Shown here: one piece after another, positions 35,598 through 44,786 of the stretch
How the letters are laid out: each line of letters opens with the position of its first letter
Numbering within the stretch: position 1 is the first letter of the stretch
Source: CAZMNY01 sp964567745
GTDB lineage: Bacteria > Planctomycetota > Planctomycetia > Pirellulales > Pirellulaceae
Direction of reading: 5' to 3'
Length of the DNA stretch: 64,000 nucleotides
Assembly: GCA_964567745.1 (NCBI GenBank)
Contig: CAZMNY010000020.1
Span: 62,001-126,000, forward strand
Notes under the pieces: generated by a model
The model's input: the letters and a program-made list of their open reading frames with translations, nothing else
Told to the model about the DNA's origin: nothing
Databases searched by the model: none
Program-made: the position numbers and the translations under genes

Positions 35598-36128
35598 GTG
35601 AAGACTCTTCTTAGCCAAGAGCGACTTGAACAGGGCGTATCGGAATTGGCCGCCAAGGTGAACGGCCGATTCGAGGGGGCTCCGTTGACGATCATTGGAG
35701 TCATGACGGGGAGCGTGGTCGTGTTGGCCGATTTAATTCGGCAGCTCGAGATGCCGTTGCGGGTCGGAGTCGTACAGACGAGCAGTTATCAAGGCGCAAC
35801 TCGCGGCGAATTGAGGATCAATTCTGACTTGATGCCTGATATTGAGGGGCGCAACGTCTTGCTTGTCGATGATATTTTTGACACGGGAAACACTTTGGTC
35901 GAGGTGATTCGCTTGATGGAATCGCTCGGCCCCACATCGATTCAAACGGCTGTCTTATTGCGTAAAGTCGGGCGACAAGAAGTCTCGCTCGAGCCAGACT
36001 ACGTGGCGTTTGAGATTCCCGATGAGTTTGTTGTGGGATATGGGCTCGACTATATGGACGAGTATCGCAACCTCCCTCACGTTGCCTACCTGGAAGAAGA
36101 AGACCTCCGCCAACACCGCACGGGGTAA
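35598..36128 (+). CDS. hpt: Hypoxanthine phosphoribosyltransferase
   Basis: A 176-aa purine-salvage enzyme converting hypoxanthine/guanine and PRPP to IMP/GMP in the cytoplasm. It starts at GTG 35598 (MKTLLSQERLEQGVSELA). The PRPP-binding signature is NVLLVDDIFDTGNTLVEVI, with the acidic DD pair. Family segments VMTGSVVVLADLIRQLEMPL, TSSYQGATRGELRIN and EIPDEFVVGYGLDYMDEYRN are present, the last being highly characteristic of bacterial HPRT. Length is normal. The downstream glycosyltransferase begins 8 bp later. Confidence 0.95.
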   Translation: MKTLLSQERLEQGVSELAAKVNGRFEGAPLTIIGVMTGSVVVLADLIRQLEMPLRVGVVQTSSYQGATRGELRINSDLMPDIEGRNVLLVDDIFDTGNTLVEVIRLMESLGPTSIQTAVLLRKVGRQEVSLEPDYVAFEIPDEFVVGYGLDYMDEYRNLPHVAYLEEEDLRQHRTG

Positions 36129-36135
36129 TTTTGGT

Positions 36136-37368
36136 TTGCGCGTTGCAATGATCACGCGTCGCTTCTGGCCCTTGGTCGGAGGCGCCGAAACGCTGATGTC
36201 GAATCTCGCGGTGGAATTCCAGCGTTTGGGAGCGAGTCCGACCATTGTGACGGCGCAGTGGCACGCCGATTGGCCGACGCAGATGTGGTGTCGCGAGACG
36301 CCCGTTGTTCGCTTGCCGAGTCCCAAATCGCGTGGTTTCGGCACGGTTCGATACATGCACGCACTTTCGCGCTGGCTCAAGCGGCATCGAAGCGAATACG
36401 ATGCGATCTGCGTTTCGCGGTTGAGGCATGACGCGTACGCGGCTGTCACGGCGCTGGCCGGCGGTTCGACGCCGATCATATTGCGTAACGAAGACGGAGG
36501 CGAAACGGGCGACTGCGCGTGGCTCGAGCAAGTGAGATTTGGCCGCCGCATGTGGCGATCAATGCAATCGGCCCACGCCATTGTCGCGCCATCGCCGGAA
36601 ATCGTGGACGAGATCTCTCAAGCGGGGTTTGACGAGACGAGGATTCAGGCCATCCCCAACGGCGTCGAGCTCGCGCCATCATCGATGACGGAATCGAGTC
36701 GCCTTGCGCAAAAGGTGCAAGCTCGACGCGATTTGGGTGAGGCGAACCGAGATTTGGCGATCCACCCGACCGATCCGCTCGCGGTCTATGTCGGTGCCCT
36801 TCACCCGTCGCGACGCTTGCTCGATGTCGTTCGCGCTTTCCGTCATGTTGTCGAGGCGGATCGGAACGCAGGGCTTTGGCTTATTGGCGACGGCCCGCAG
36901 CGTGAATCGTTGTACCGGGAAATCGTCGACAGAGGATTGCATCACAACATACTGATGCCGGGTTGTTTCGATGACGTCTCCGAAATATTACAGGCTGCCG
37001 ATCTGTATTTGAGCCCGTCGGACGAAACAAGCGCGCCGCACGCGATGTTGCAGGCGATGTCCCACGGGTTGCCGGTGATCGCCGCGGACATCGCGGGAAA
37101 TCGGCAAGTTTTGCAGCACAACGTCAACGGCTGGCTAACTCCGCCGAGAAGTGTTGCCGCTCTTGCGGAAGCGATTACATTTCTGAGCGGGCATCCTGCT
37201 CACGCGACGCGACTTGGCGCCGCGGCCCAGCGCGCGATCGCAAGTAACTTCACAATCGCCCAGACGGCAAAGGCTCACCTGCAACTGATGGAATCCTTGA
37301 TGACGGAAGCTCCCAAGGACTCGTCCACATCGCGACGCAAGCAGGGCGTCGGCACGGCGTCGATGTAG
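36136..37368 (+). CDS. Glycosyltransferase family 4 protein
   Basis: About 410 aa. Translation probably begins at TTG 36136 (LRVAMITRRFWPLVGGAETL), 8 bp after hpt; the same frame is open from 36010 inside hpt but without sense. The acceptor-side loop WPLVGGAETLMSNLAVEF is typical of GT4. The donor domain has LAVYVGALHPSRRLLDVVRA, LWLIGDGPQRESLYREI and the catalytic E-x7-E region with SDETSAPHAMLQAMSHGLPV. The stretch to the next glycosyltransferase and asparagine-synthetase genes forms a polysaccharide biosynthesis block. Confidence 0.88.
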   Translation: MRVAMITRRFWPLVGGAETLMSNLAVEFQRLGASPTIVTAQWHADWPTQMWCRETPVVRLPSPKSRGFGTVRYMHALSRWLKRHRSEYDAICVSRLRHDAYAAVTALAGGSTPIILRNEDGGETGDCAWLEQVRFGRRMWRSMQSAHAIVAPSPEIVDEISQAGFDETRIQAIPNGVELAPSSMTESSRLAQKVQARRDLGEANRDLAIHPTDPLAVYVGALHPSRRLLDVVRAFRHVVEADRNAGLWLIGDGPQRESLYREIVDRGLHHNILMPGCFDDVSEILQAADLYLSPSDETSAPHAMLQAMSHGLPVIAADIAGNRQVLQHNVNGWLTPPRSVAALAEAITFLSGHPAHATRLGAAAQRAIASNFTIAQTAKAHLQLMESLMTEAPKDSSTSRRKQGVGTASM

Positions 37369-37440
37369 TATTCGTTAGTCGCCCGATGGTCGAGGTAATG
37401 GAATCCGAGAAGCCGCAACTAGCAAGAAGAAGACACCGCC

Positions 37441-38553
37441 ATTAGCTCTAGAACTCGCGTACTTCAAATCATTCCCACCTTGGATCGAGGCGGTGCCGAG
37501 AAGCAGCTCACACTGCTCGCCTCGTCGTTACCTCGAGACGAGTTTGATGTCCATGTCGCGCTGCTGACTCGATCCGGTCCATTGGAATCCGTCTTACGTG
37601 ATGCGGACATTCCCTTCGAATTGATTGGGAAGCGGCGCAAGATCGATCCCGGCGCGTGGTGGCGAACTCGCAAGTTGATTCGACGACTCAAGCCGCAGTT
37701 GGTGCACACCTGGATTTTCGCCGCGAATTGTTACGGCCGGCACGCTGCGTTTTGCGAAAGAGTGCCTCATGTCGTCGCGGGCGAACGATGCGTCGATTCC
37801 TGGAAACGCTCTTACGAGTTTTGGATCGATCGCCGTCTTGCCAAGCGGACAAGTCGGATCGCGACCAACAGCAACGGCGTCGTTGAGTTCTACAGCAAGC
37901 ACGGGATCGACCGCGAGAAGTTCATCGTGATTCCCAATGGGATCGATCCAATGTGCGTCGAAGGAGGAATTAGGCGAGAGGCGTTGTGTCAAGAGATTGG
38001 CGTTTCAAGCGACGTGAAGTTGATCGGCGCTGTCGGCCGATTGTGGCCTCAAAAGCGATACAAAGATCTGATCTGGGCCGCCGAGCTTTTGCGCGCCGGA
38101 CGGGGCGGCGATTCGCATTTGGTGATCATCGGCGATGGACCCGAGATGGATCGCATGTACGAGTATGCCGAGCAAGTCGGCGTCGCCAAGTATGTTCACT
38201 TTCTTGGCGCGAGGCCGGACGCGGCCAAACTGATTCCGGCATTCGATTGTTTTTGGCTGGGAAGCGGCTACGAGGGCCAGTCGAACGCTCTCATGGAGGC
38301 GATGTGCAGCGGGACGCCGGCGGTTGTTTCGGACATTGCGGGAAATCGCGATCTCGTCACCCATGAGCAGACTGGCTGGCTCGTCAAAGTCGGCGACGCC
38401 GCGGGTTATGCTCAAAAAGCCAACACGATTTTCGACGACCCGGAACCAGCGAAGAGCGTGGCTGCCGCCGCACGAACAAGGATGCTCACGGACTTTACGA
38501 TCGAGAAAATGGTGCAGGGCTATGCGGATCTCTATCGCGAGCTCGTATCATGA
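37441..38553 (+). CDS. Glycosyltransferase family 4 protein with non-canonical or displaced start
   Basis: About 370 aa. Conserved sequence begins upstream of the first ATG/GTG/TTG codon: TRVLQIIPTLDRGGAEKQLT needs codons from about 37441, where ATT follows a purine-rich AGAAGAAGA. The next usual start, TTG at 37480, would remove the first strand of the fold. The donor domain is clear (VKLIGAVGRLWPQKRYKDLI, HLVIIGDGPEMDRMYEYAEQ, LGSGYEGQSNALMEAMCSGT with the catalytic E-x7-E region). A short frame at 37386-37445 (MVEVMESEKPQLARRRHRH) ends across the ATT, so a frameshift joining it is an alternative. Downstream is the asparagine-synthetase-like gene. Confidence 0.82.
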   Translation: MSSRTRVLQIIPTLDRGGAEKQLTLLASSLPRDEFDVHVALLTRSGPLESVLRDADIPFELIGKRRKIDPGAWWRTRKLIRRLKPQLVHTWIFAANCYGRHAAFCERVPHVVAGERCVDSWKRSYEFWIDRRLAKRTSRIATNSNGVVEFYSKHGIDREKFIVIPNGIDPMCVEGGIRREALCQEIGVSSDVKLIGAVGRLWPQKRYKDLIWAAELLRAGRGGDSHLVIIGDGPEMDRMYEYAEQVGVAKYVHFLGARPDAAKLIPAFDCFWLGSGYEGQSNALMEAMCSGTPAVVSDIAGNRDLVTHEQTGWLVKVGDAAGYAQKANTIFDDPEPAKSVAAAARTRMLTDFTIEKMVQGYADLYRELVS

Positions 38554-38617
38554 ATAGGAATCGGCGAACTGCGGTGCCATCAATCGTCGAAAGTAACCCC
38601 GGTCGAGAGCGAGCATC

Positions 38618-40540
38618 ATGTGTGGAATAACGGGCGCCGTTTGGACTGATCCCGACGTCGCGATCGACGAGACGACGTTGTTGCGGATGACCAACGCGCT
38701 GGAGCACCGTGGGCCGGACGATCTGGGGCGGATGACTTGTGCCCAACATCACCAGCCGCCTTTTGATTCGACGCCCGGAGTGGCGTTGGGATTTCGTCGC
38801 CTTTCGATCATCGACCTGGCCGGCGGGCGCCAGCCGATCAGCAACGAGGACGGCAGTGTCTGGGCTGTATTCAACGGCGAGATCTATAACTACAAGACGA
38901 TTCGCCGGCGACTCGAAGGCGCGGGGCACACGTTCAAAACAGAGAGCGATAGCGAGACGATCGTTCACCTGTACGAAGACGAGGGCCCATCCTGCTTTTC
39001 TGCTTTGAACGGCATGTTCGCAATCGCCATTTGGGACGCCAAGCGAGGTCGCCTCGTCCTCGGACGAGATCGACTCGGGCAGAAACCGCTTGTCTATCGA
39101 CAAGAAGCAAATCGCCTGCTGTTTGCCAGCGAACTGAAGAGTTTGCTCGAGGCGCCCAATGTTCCTCGCGACGTCGACCTCAGCGCGGTCGATGAATTTC
39201 TGACGTATCAGTATGTCCCGCACCCCAACTCAATTTACCGCGGAACGAATAAGTTGGCGCCGGGCTGTTACGCGGTCTACGAAGATGGCAAGCTCGACAT
39301 CAAAACGTATTGGAGTCCAAACTACCGCAAGGAAGTTGCGATTAGTGAGGACGAGGCGGCGGAGCAGCTACGCGAGCTGATGACGTCGGCCGTTGAGATG
39401 AGGATGCAGGCGGACGTGCCGCTCGGCGCTTTCTTGTCTGGCGGAGTCGATTCGTCCCTGATCGTGGCATTGATGCAGCGTCTTTCGAGTGAGACGGTCA
39501 AGACATTCAGCATCGGATTTCCCCAGCCCGAGTATGACGAATCCAAATATGCTCAGCAGGTAGCGGAACATCTGGGCACGGACCATCATGCTTATCAAGT
39601 GACGCCCAACGCGATAGAGATTCTCCCGAACCTGATTGATCATTATGACGAGCCGTTCGCGGACAGTTCGGCCATTCCCACTTGGTTTGTTTCTCAGTGG
39701 GCTCGCAAGCAAGTCACTGTCTCGCTTTCGGGCGATGGGGGTGATGAGTTGTTCGTGGGTTACCCGCGTTACAAGGCGGTAGACCTGGACCGTTGGTGCC
39801 GTCGCGTGCCGCCTTTCACGTGGCTGATGAGTTCGACTCTCTGGGACTCGTTTCCCGCGAGTACTCGAAAGGGCTCGCTGATGCGAAAGGTCCAACGCTT
39901 CAGCCAAGGCATGCGAATGTCGCCGCCCCGGCGGTATTTGGATTGGATCAGTATCTTCAATGAATCGCGGCGAGCGGCAATTTTTACCGACGAGTTCGTC
40001 GAGCAATTGCCGGACTCGGATCCGCTCGACTTCCTCACGCAGGCCCGCACGCTGACCGACGGCCGCGACGATCTGACTCGCGCTTCACTGGGCGATTTGC
40101 ATACGTACTTGCCGTGCGACCTGATGACGAAAGTCGACATCGCGTCGATGGCGAACAGTCTTGAGGTGCGGCAGCCATTTCTCGACTATCGCCTTGTTGA
40201 ATTCGCCGGTTCCTTGCCTGTTTCGTTGAAATATCGTCGAGGTCGTGGCAAGCGTCTGCTGCGCCGAGCCTTTGGCGACATGCTTCCCGACGAAATCTGG
40301 CATCGACCGAAAATGGGTTTTGGCGTTCCTATAGATCACTGGTTTCGAGATGACTTAAAAGAAATGGTCCGCGATGTTTTGTTGGATACCACCGCGCGGC
40401 AACGCGGCTGGTTTCAGATGCGCGAGTTAGAGCGGTTGGTCGACGATCACCAGTCCGGGCGATTCGACCACGCATACCGGTTGTGGGCGTTACTCGTATT
40501 AGAGCTGTGGATGAGGCGCTGGGCGACTTCTCCTATTTAG
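38618..40540 (+). CDS. Asparagine synthetase (glutamine-hydrolysing)-like amidotransferase
   Basis: A 640-aa class II glutamine amidotransferase. Cys2 is the nucleophile (MCGITGAVWTDPDV). The glutaminase domain occupies about 1-210 (LEHRGPDDLG, GFRRLSIIDLAGGRQPISNE, FNGEIYNYKTIRR). The synthetase domain follows, with its ATP-binding loop LGAFLSGGVDSSLIVAL, and VTVSLSGDGGDELFVGYPRY. Family members act in asparagine synthesis or transfer amide nitrogen in polysaccharide/exosortase-associated loci. Placement after two glycosyltransferases favours the latter, but this is inference. Confidence 0.9.
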   Translation: MCGITGAVWTDPDVAIDETTLLRMTNALEHRGPDDLGRMTCAQHHQPPFDSTPGVALGFRRLSIIDLAGGRQPISNEDGSVWAVFNGEIYNYKTIRRRLEGAGHTFKTESDSETIVHLYEDEGPSCFSALNGMFAIAIWDAKRGRLVLGRDRLGQKPLVYRQEANRLLFASELKSLLEAPNVPRDVDLSAVDEFLTYQYVPHPNSIYRGTNKLAPGCYAVYEDGKLDIKTYWSPNYRKEVAISEDEAAEQLRELMTSAVEMRMQADVPLGAFLSGGVDSSLIVALMQRLSSETVKTFSIGFPQPEYDESKYAQQVAEHLGTDHHAYQVTPNAIEILPNLIDHYDEPFADSSAIPTWFVSQWARKQVTVSLSGDGGDELFVGYPRYKAVDLDRWCRRVPPFTWLMSSTLWDSFPASTRKGSLMRKVQRFSQGMRMSPPRRYLDWISIFNESRRAAIFTDEFVEQLPDSDPLDFLTQARTLTDGRDDLTRASLGDLHTYLPCDLMTKVDIASMANSLEVRQPFLDYRLVEFAGSLPVSLKYRRGRGKRLLRRAFGDMLPDEIWHRPKMGFGVPIDHWFRDDLKEMVRDVLLDTTARQRGWFQMRELERLVDDHQSGRFDHAYRLWALLVLELWMRRWATSPI

Positions 40541-40599
40541 TACGACGTTGCGAACCGATAAGATGATGGAGTCGACGAACACAAGAAGGATACGCAACG

Positions 40600-41868
40600 A
40601 TGAGAAACACGCTCGCTGTAATTCTGGCCGGCGGTAAGGGATCTCGGTTGGAACCGTTGACGAGAGATCGAGCGAAACCGGCTGTGCCGTTCGGGGGTGG
40701 TTATCGGATCGTCGATTTTTCGCTTTCCAATTGTTTGAATAGCGGCATTCGCAAGATGTTGTTGTTGACTCAGTACAAAGCGATGAGTTTGGATCGCCAT
40801 ATCAATCACGGATGGCGCCATTTCTTCTGTCGCGAGCTAGACGAATTCATCGACGTCGTGCCGCCGCAACAACGGATCGACGAGCACTGGTATCAGGGCA
40901 CGGCCGACGCCGTCTACCAGAACATCTACACGATGGAGAAGGAGCGGCCGGAATACGTGGTGATTCTGGCTGGCGACCACATCTATAAGATGGACTATCA
41001 GAAGATGGTCGAGCGCCACATCGACACGCAAGCCGATTTGACCATCGGCGCGTTGCCAGTGGTGCCCGAGGCAGCTCGTTCGTTCGGCGTAATGCAGGTC
41101 GCAGAACAGGAACGCATTACCGGCTTCGAAGAAAAGCCCGATCACCCCAAGACGATTCCCGGCCGCAGCGATCTCTGCCTCGCTTCCATGGGGATTTACG
41201 TCTTTACGGCGAGGTTCTTGTTCGAGCAACTGTGTCGTGATGCGACTGATTTACAGAGTTCGCACGACTTCGGACGCGACATTATTCCGTCGATCATTGA
41301 TACGCATCGAGTGTTTGCGTTTCCGTTCCGCGATGAGAACCGCAAGCGTGACGCCTACTGGCGCGACGTGGGAACGCTCGACGCCTACTTTGAAGCCAAC
41401 ATGGATCTGATTCAGATCGATCCGATGTTGAACATGTACGACGAACGCTGGCCCATCCGCACCAATCAGCCGATTCTACCGCCGCCGAAGTTTGTCTTCG
41501 GCAGCAACGATGACGACAAAGAGCGAATCGGCTACGCCCAGGACAGTATCGTTTGCCAAGGCACGATCGTTTCCGGAGGCCAAGTTCGCCGAAGCGTGAT
41601 TAGCCCTCGGGTTCGCGTCAATAGCTATGCGAACGTTGAAGATTCGATTCTCTTTGAAGGAGTCGATGTGGGGCGTCACGCCCGCATTCGACGAGCCATC
41701 ATTGACAAGAACGTGAAGATTCCGTCGGGCGTCGAGATCGGTTACGACCTTGAGCTCGATCGCTCGCGCGGGTTCACGGTCAGCGAGGGAGGCATCGTCG
41801 TCATCGCCAAATCGGATGGCGTCGAACAAGTGTTCGAAGAAAAACGCGCCGAGAATCGTGCGTCCTAG
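40600..41868 (+). CDS. glgC: Glucose-1-phosphate adenylyltransferase
   Basis: A 422-aa ADP-glucose pyrophosphorylase that commits glucose to glycogen. The N-terminus is LAVILAGGKGSRLEPLTRDR (nucleotidyltransferase loop) followed by AKPAVPFGGGYRIVDFSLSN. The GTADAVYQNIYTM and VVILAGDHIYKMDYQKM segments match GlgC, and FEEKPDHPK and YWRDVGTLDAYFEANMDL are further signatures. The C-terminal part is a left-handed beta-helix (SVISPRVRVNSYANVEDSIL). An AAGGA site lies about 9 nt before the ATG. It is on the same strand as the polysaccharide block but could be an independent unit. Confidence 0.95.
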   Translation: MRNTLAVILAGGKGSRLEPLTRDRAKPAVPFGGGYRIVDFSLSNCLNSGIRKMLLLTQYKAMSLDRHINHGWRHFFCRELDEFIDVVPPQQRIDEHWYQGTADAVYQNIYTMEKERPEYVVILAGDHIYKMDYQKMVERHIDTQADLTIGALPVVPEAARSFGVMQVAEQERITGFEEKPDHPKTIPGRSDLCLASMGIYVFTARFLFEQLCRDATDLQSSHDFGRDIIPSIIDTHRVFAFPFRDENRKRDAYWRDVGTLDAYFEANMDLIQIDPMLNMYDERWPIRTNQPILPPPKFVFGSNDDDKERIGYAQDSIVCQGTIVSGGQVRRSVISPRVRVNSYANVEDSILFEGVDVGRHARIRRAIIDKNVKIPSGVEIGYDLELDRSRGFTVSEGGIVVIAKSDGVEQVFEEKRAENRAS

Positions 41869-41956
41869 CGCCGTGTTTCGCGCGCCGAAAAAGCGAGCAA
41901 CCTTTTGAGGCTAGGGCTGCGCGGTCGTAGCCCCCGGGAAGATGTGGGTGGCTTGT

Positions 41957-43453
41957 CTATGGCGACTTGGCGTTTGACTTGAGGCTGCCGATGCCGACGT
42001 ACATGAGATGACGGACTTCGGCTTGGCTGAGCACGGTCTTGAAGACGCCGACATCATCCCAGATTCCCTTGCCGATGCTGTTACCGCTGTGGCCGCCGCC
42101 CAAATAAAACTGCTGACCCGGCGTTGTCCAGTGAGCGGATTTCCATGAAACAGCATCGCTCAGGCGACCGTTGACGTACAACTTGAAGGCCTGATTGGAT
42201 TTGTCGTCCCGGTCCCAAGTGATCGCCAAATGGTGCCATTCATTGACATCCCCAGTGCGGTGGAATTGGTGGGCCACCACGGCGCCGCCCGGGTTGATTC
42301 GAAACTTGGCCTGTCCGGTCTTGTAGATCCAAAATTCCCAAGCGTTTTCGTCCGCCAAGTTGTCGACAATCGTTTGATAGTTGTACCAATCTCGAGCGTA
42401 GTACCAGAGGCAGATACTGCCTTTCGACGGCATCCGGTATTCCACGACCGGAATGCGATCCTTTCTGCTGAGCTCGATCCCCTGGCCGAAGACCGCGTCG
42501 CGATATTGCAGTGAGGCGCGCTCTCCCGACGACTTGTGGCTCGCCAGAACGCCAACTTTACGGCGATGCGCCGAGGCATCGATCAGTTTGCCATCGAGCG
42601 GTAAATAGACATCGAGGAGTGAATACAAGTCGCGCGACACCATATTCCGACGAATCCACTCTGGCCGATTGGTCGTGATCGAATCGACGCCGAGCGCTCG
42701 CAACTGATTTGCGGCGGAGGCGTCGTCCACAGTCCAACAATGAAACTCCAAGCCGGCGCCGCGCAGTTGCTGCACAAATTGGGCTGTGAGCACTTCGGGA
42801 TTGAACTGTGAATCGAGTCCATCCGCTTTGATGCGACGGAGCGTCTCCAGGACGGTTTCGGTTTTGGGCGACCAGTTCTTGAGAACGCCTTTTCTCTTGT
42901 AACCGGTCAGCCAATAAGCCTTGATGTGAGGCAGCGCGGCCTTCGACGCTTTGATCACTTCGGCTTGAAACGCGATCACCGCGATTTGGCTTGGCGCGAG
43001 TCTTGTTTGAGACAGAACCTTGCGCAATGCCGGGACGATCTCGGGGCCGCACTTGATTTCAATGAAGATGCGTTTGTTTGCCGGAACGGTTTCCAACACT
43101 TGCTCGAGAGTTGGGATCCTCTCGCCGGTGTACGCCGCATCCTTCCACCGCCCTACATCGAGTCGACTGAGGTCCTCTAACGTGGAATTGGCCACACTGC
43201 GACTTACTCCCGCCGTACGTTTTGTGTCGGCGTCGTGAATGCAGACGATGTTGCCGTCCTTGGTGAGATGAAAATCACCTTCAATGGCGTCAGCGCCTTC
43301 GCGCCATGCCTGGCGGAATGCGGCAATCGTGTTTTCCGGCGCGACGTGCGAGGCACCGCGGTGAGCGACAATCTGTTGGGCGTGAAGCGAGGCATGCATC
43401 GCCAGCCCGAAACAGACTGGCATGATCCACGACACGGCATTTGCTGAGCGGTT
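41957..43453 (-). CDS. Secreted glycerophosphodiester phosphodiesterase fused to LamG domain
   Basis: A 498-aa protein from the ATG at 43453 (MNRSANAVSWIMPVCFGLAM), which begins a signal peptide; the frame is open to 43501. The GDPD TIM barrel (about 30-270) has the catalytic HRGASHVAPENTIAAF, the metal-binding EGDFHLTKDG and IHDAD, and a metal-binding Glu in RIFIEIKCGPE. Residues about 290-490 form a concanavalin-like LamG/LamGL domain (SICLWYYARDWYNYQTIVD, HHLAITWDRDDKSNQAFKLY, GKGIWDDVGVF). The enzyme hydrolyses glycerophosphodiesters; the LamG part probably binds carbohydrate or the cell surface. It is transcribed divergently from the metallophosphoesterase gene. Confidence 0.9.
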   Translation of the reverse strand, partial: NRSANAVSWIMPVCFGLAMHASLHAQQIVAHRGASHVAPENTIAAFRQAWREGADAIEGDFHLTKDGNIVCIHDADTKRTAGVSRSVANSTLEDLSRLDVGRWKDAAYTGERIPTLEQVLETVPANKRIFIEIKCGPEIVPALRKVLSQTRLAPSQIAVIAFQAEVIKASKAALPHIKAYWLTGYKRKGVLKNWSPKTETVLETLRRIKADGLDSQFNPEVLTAQFVQQLRGAGLEFHCWTVDDASAANQLRALGVDSITTNRPEWIRRNMVSRDLYSLLDVYLPLDGKLIDASAHRRKVGVLASHKSSGERASLQYRDAVFGQGIELSRKDRIPVVEYRMPSKGSICLWYYARDWYNYQTIVDNLADENAWEFWIYKTGQAKFRINPGGAVVAHQFHRTGDVNEWHHLAITWDRDDKSNQAFKLYVNGRLSDAVSWKSAHWTTPGQQFYLGGGHSGNSIGKGIWDDVGVFKTVLSQAEVRHLMYVGIGSLKSNAKSP

Positions 43454-43717
43454 CATTCGCATCAAATTCTCAACGGGAGCGTTTGGCTGACATAGTTCCA
43501 CAACGGCGACAGAGACCAGTGTACGGCGCCCTGATCGAGCGAATCAGACCGGAACCAAGCAAAATCGCTCGCTTTCGGTGTTGGTCGCATTGGCACCTCA
43601 GTTCTGGTTATCATGACGACGTTGCATATATCTCAAATTCCGATATTGGCCGCCTCGATTCGGCCTCATGGGCCGCCTCGCGTGGAGCTTGCCCATTTCA
43701 AAACAGGAGTCGCCTCG

Positions 43718-44710
43718 ATGGCCAGATTACGACGAACATTCCTAGCCAGCAGCTTGGTCTATTCCGGAGCGATCGCGTTCTGCCTTATCGCCACCGCTCA
43801 GGACGCGCCAAAGGGCGAACAGAATGGCAACGGCGCGAAGAAGAGCTTCCGCGTCGTGCTTCTCCCAGACACCCAGTTTTATTCCGAGAAGTACCCTGAA
43901 ACATACGTCGCTCAAACGCTCTGGATTCGCAAACGGATGCACGAGGACAACATAAAATTTGCGATTCATCTGGGCGATATCGTGCAAACGTCGACCAAAG
44001 AGCCGGAATGGGTGAATGCCGACCGGGCGATGCGATTGCTCGACGGAGTCGTCCCCTACAGCATGGCGCCGGGCAATCACGACATGCAGGTGAAGACACG
44101 CGACTCGACGCTCTACAACAAGTTCTTTTCGCCTAAGCGGTTTGTTGACCGAAAATGGTACGGCGGGCACAAGGGCGATAATAACGACAACAACTACTGT
44201 CTCTTCGAAGCTGGCGGCATGAAGTTTATGGTGTTGAGTCTCGAGTTTGCTCCGCGCGACGAAACGTTGGCTTGGGCCGCCGAGGTGACAGAGCGTTATC
44301 CGCAGCACCGCGTGATCGTCGCAACTCACTGCTACATGCGCCCCAACGGCCGAGATACATCGGCGGCCAAGGCGTACAACATCGAAGGGAACAGCGGCGA
44401 GCAGATGTGGCAAAAGTTCATTCGCAAACAACCCAACATCTTCCTCGTCGTCAGCGGGCATGTGCTCGGTGTGGGGCTTCAAACAAGCACGAACGACGCG
44501 GGCGGCAAGGTGATTGAGATGCTCACCGACTACCAGGGCCTGCCCAACGGAGGTGACGGCTGGCTTCGCTCGTTGGAGTTCGTGCCCAACGAAAACAAGA
44601 TCAACGTGAAGACCTACTCGCCGTTGCTGGACAAGCACAACACCGACAAGAAAGAGACGTTCTCGATCGACTACGAAATGTCAGCCGTCAAACGCAAGAA
44701 AGCGGGCTAG
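43718..44710 (+). CDS. Secreted calcineurin-like metallophosphoesterase
   Basis: A 330-aa exported phosphoesterase. ATG 43718 begins a signal peptide (MARLRRTFLASSLVYSGAIA) and follows an AGGAGT site; the upstream frame to 43613 is rejected. Family metal-binding motifs are visible in order: LLPDTQFYSEKYP, HLGDIVQTS, MAPGNHDMQ, ATHCYM and VSGHVLG. These are the D-x-H, G-D, G-N-H-[DE], H and G-H motifs of the superfamily, except that the first motif reads D-T-Q. The natural substrate is unknown; related extracellular enzymes cleave phosphodiesters. Confidence 0.87.
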   Translation: MARLRRTFLASSLVYSGAIAFCLIATAQDAPKGEQNGNGAKKSFRVVLLPDTQFYSEKYPETYVAQTLWIRKRMHEDNIKFAIHLGDIVQTSTKEPEWVNADRAMRLLDGVVPYSMAPGNHDMQVKTRDSTLYNKFFSPKRFVDRKWYGGHKGDNNDNNYCLFEAGGMKFMVLSLEFAPRDETLAWAAEVTERYPQHRVIVATHCYMRPNGRDTSAAKAYNIEGNSGEQMWQKFIRKQPNIFLVVSGHVLGVGLQTSTNDAGGKVIEMLTDYQGLPNGGDGWLRSLEFVPNENKINVKTYSPLLDKHNTDKKETFSIDYEMSAVKRKKAG

Positions 44711-44786
44711 TTGTCGTTCTTTCATCCATCGACTTTGGAAAAGCGGCGAGCAAAGCTTGAGAGATGAGAATGGGGTTCGCCTTCCG

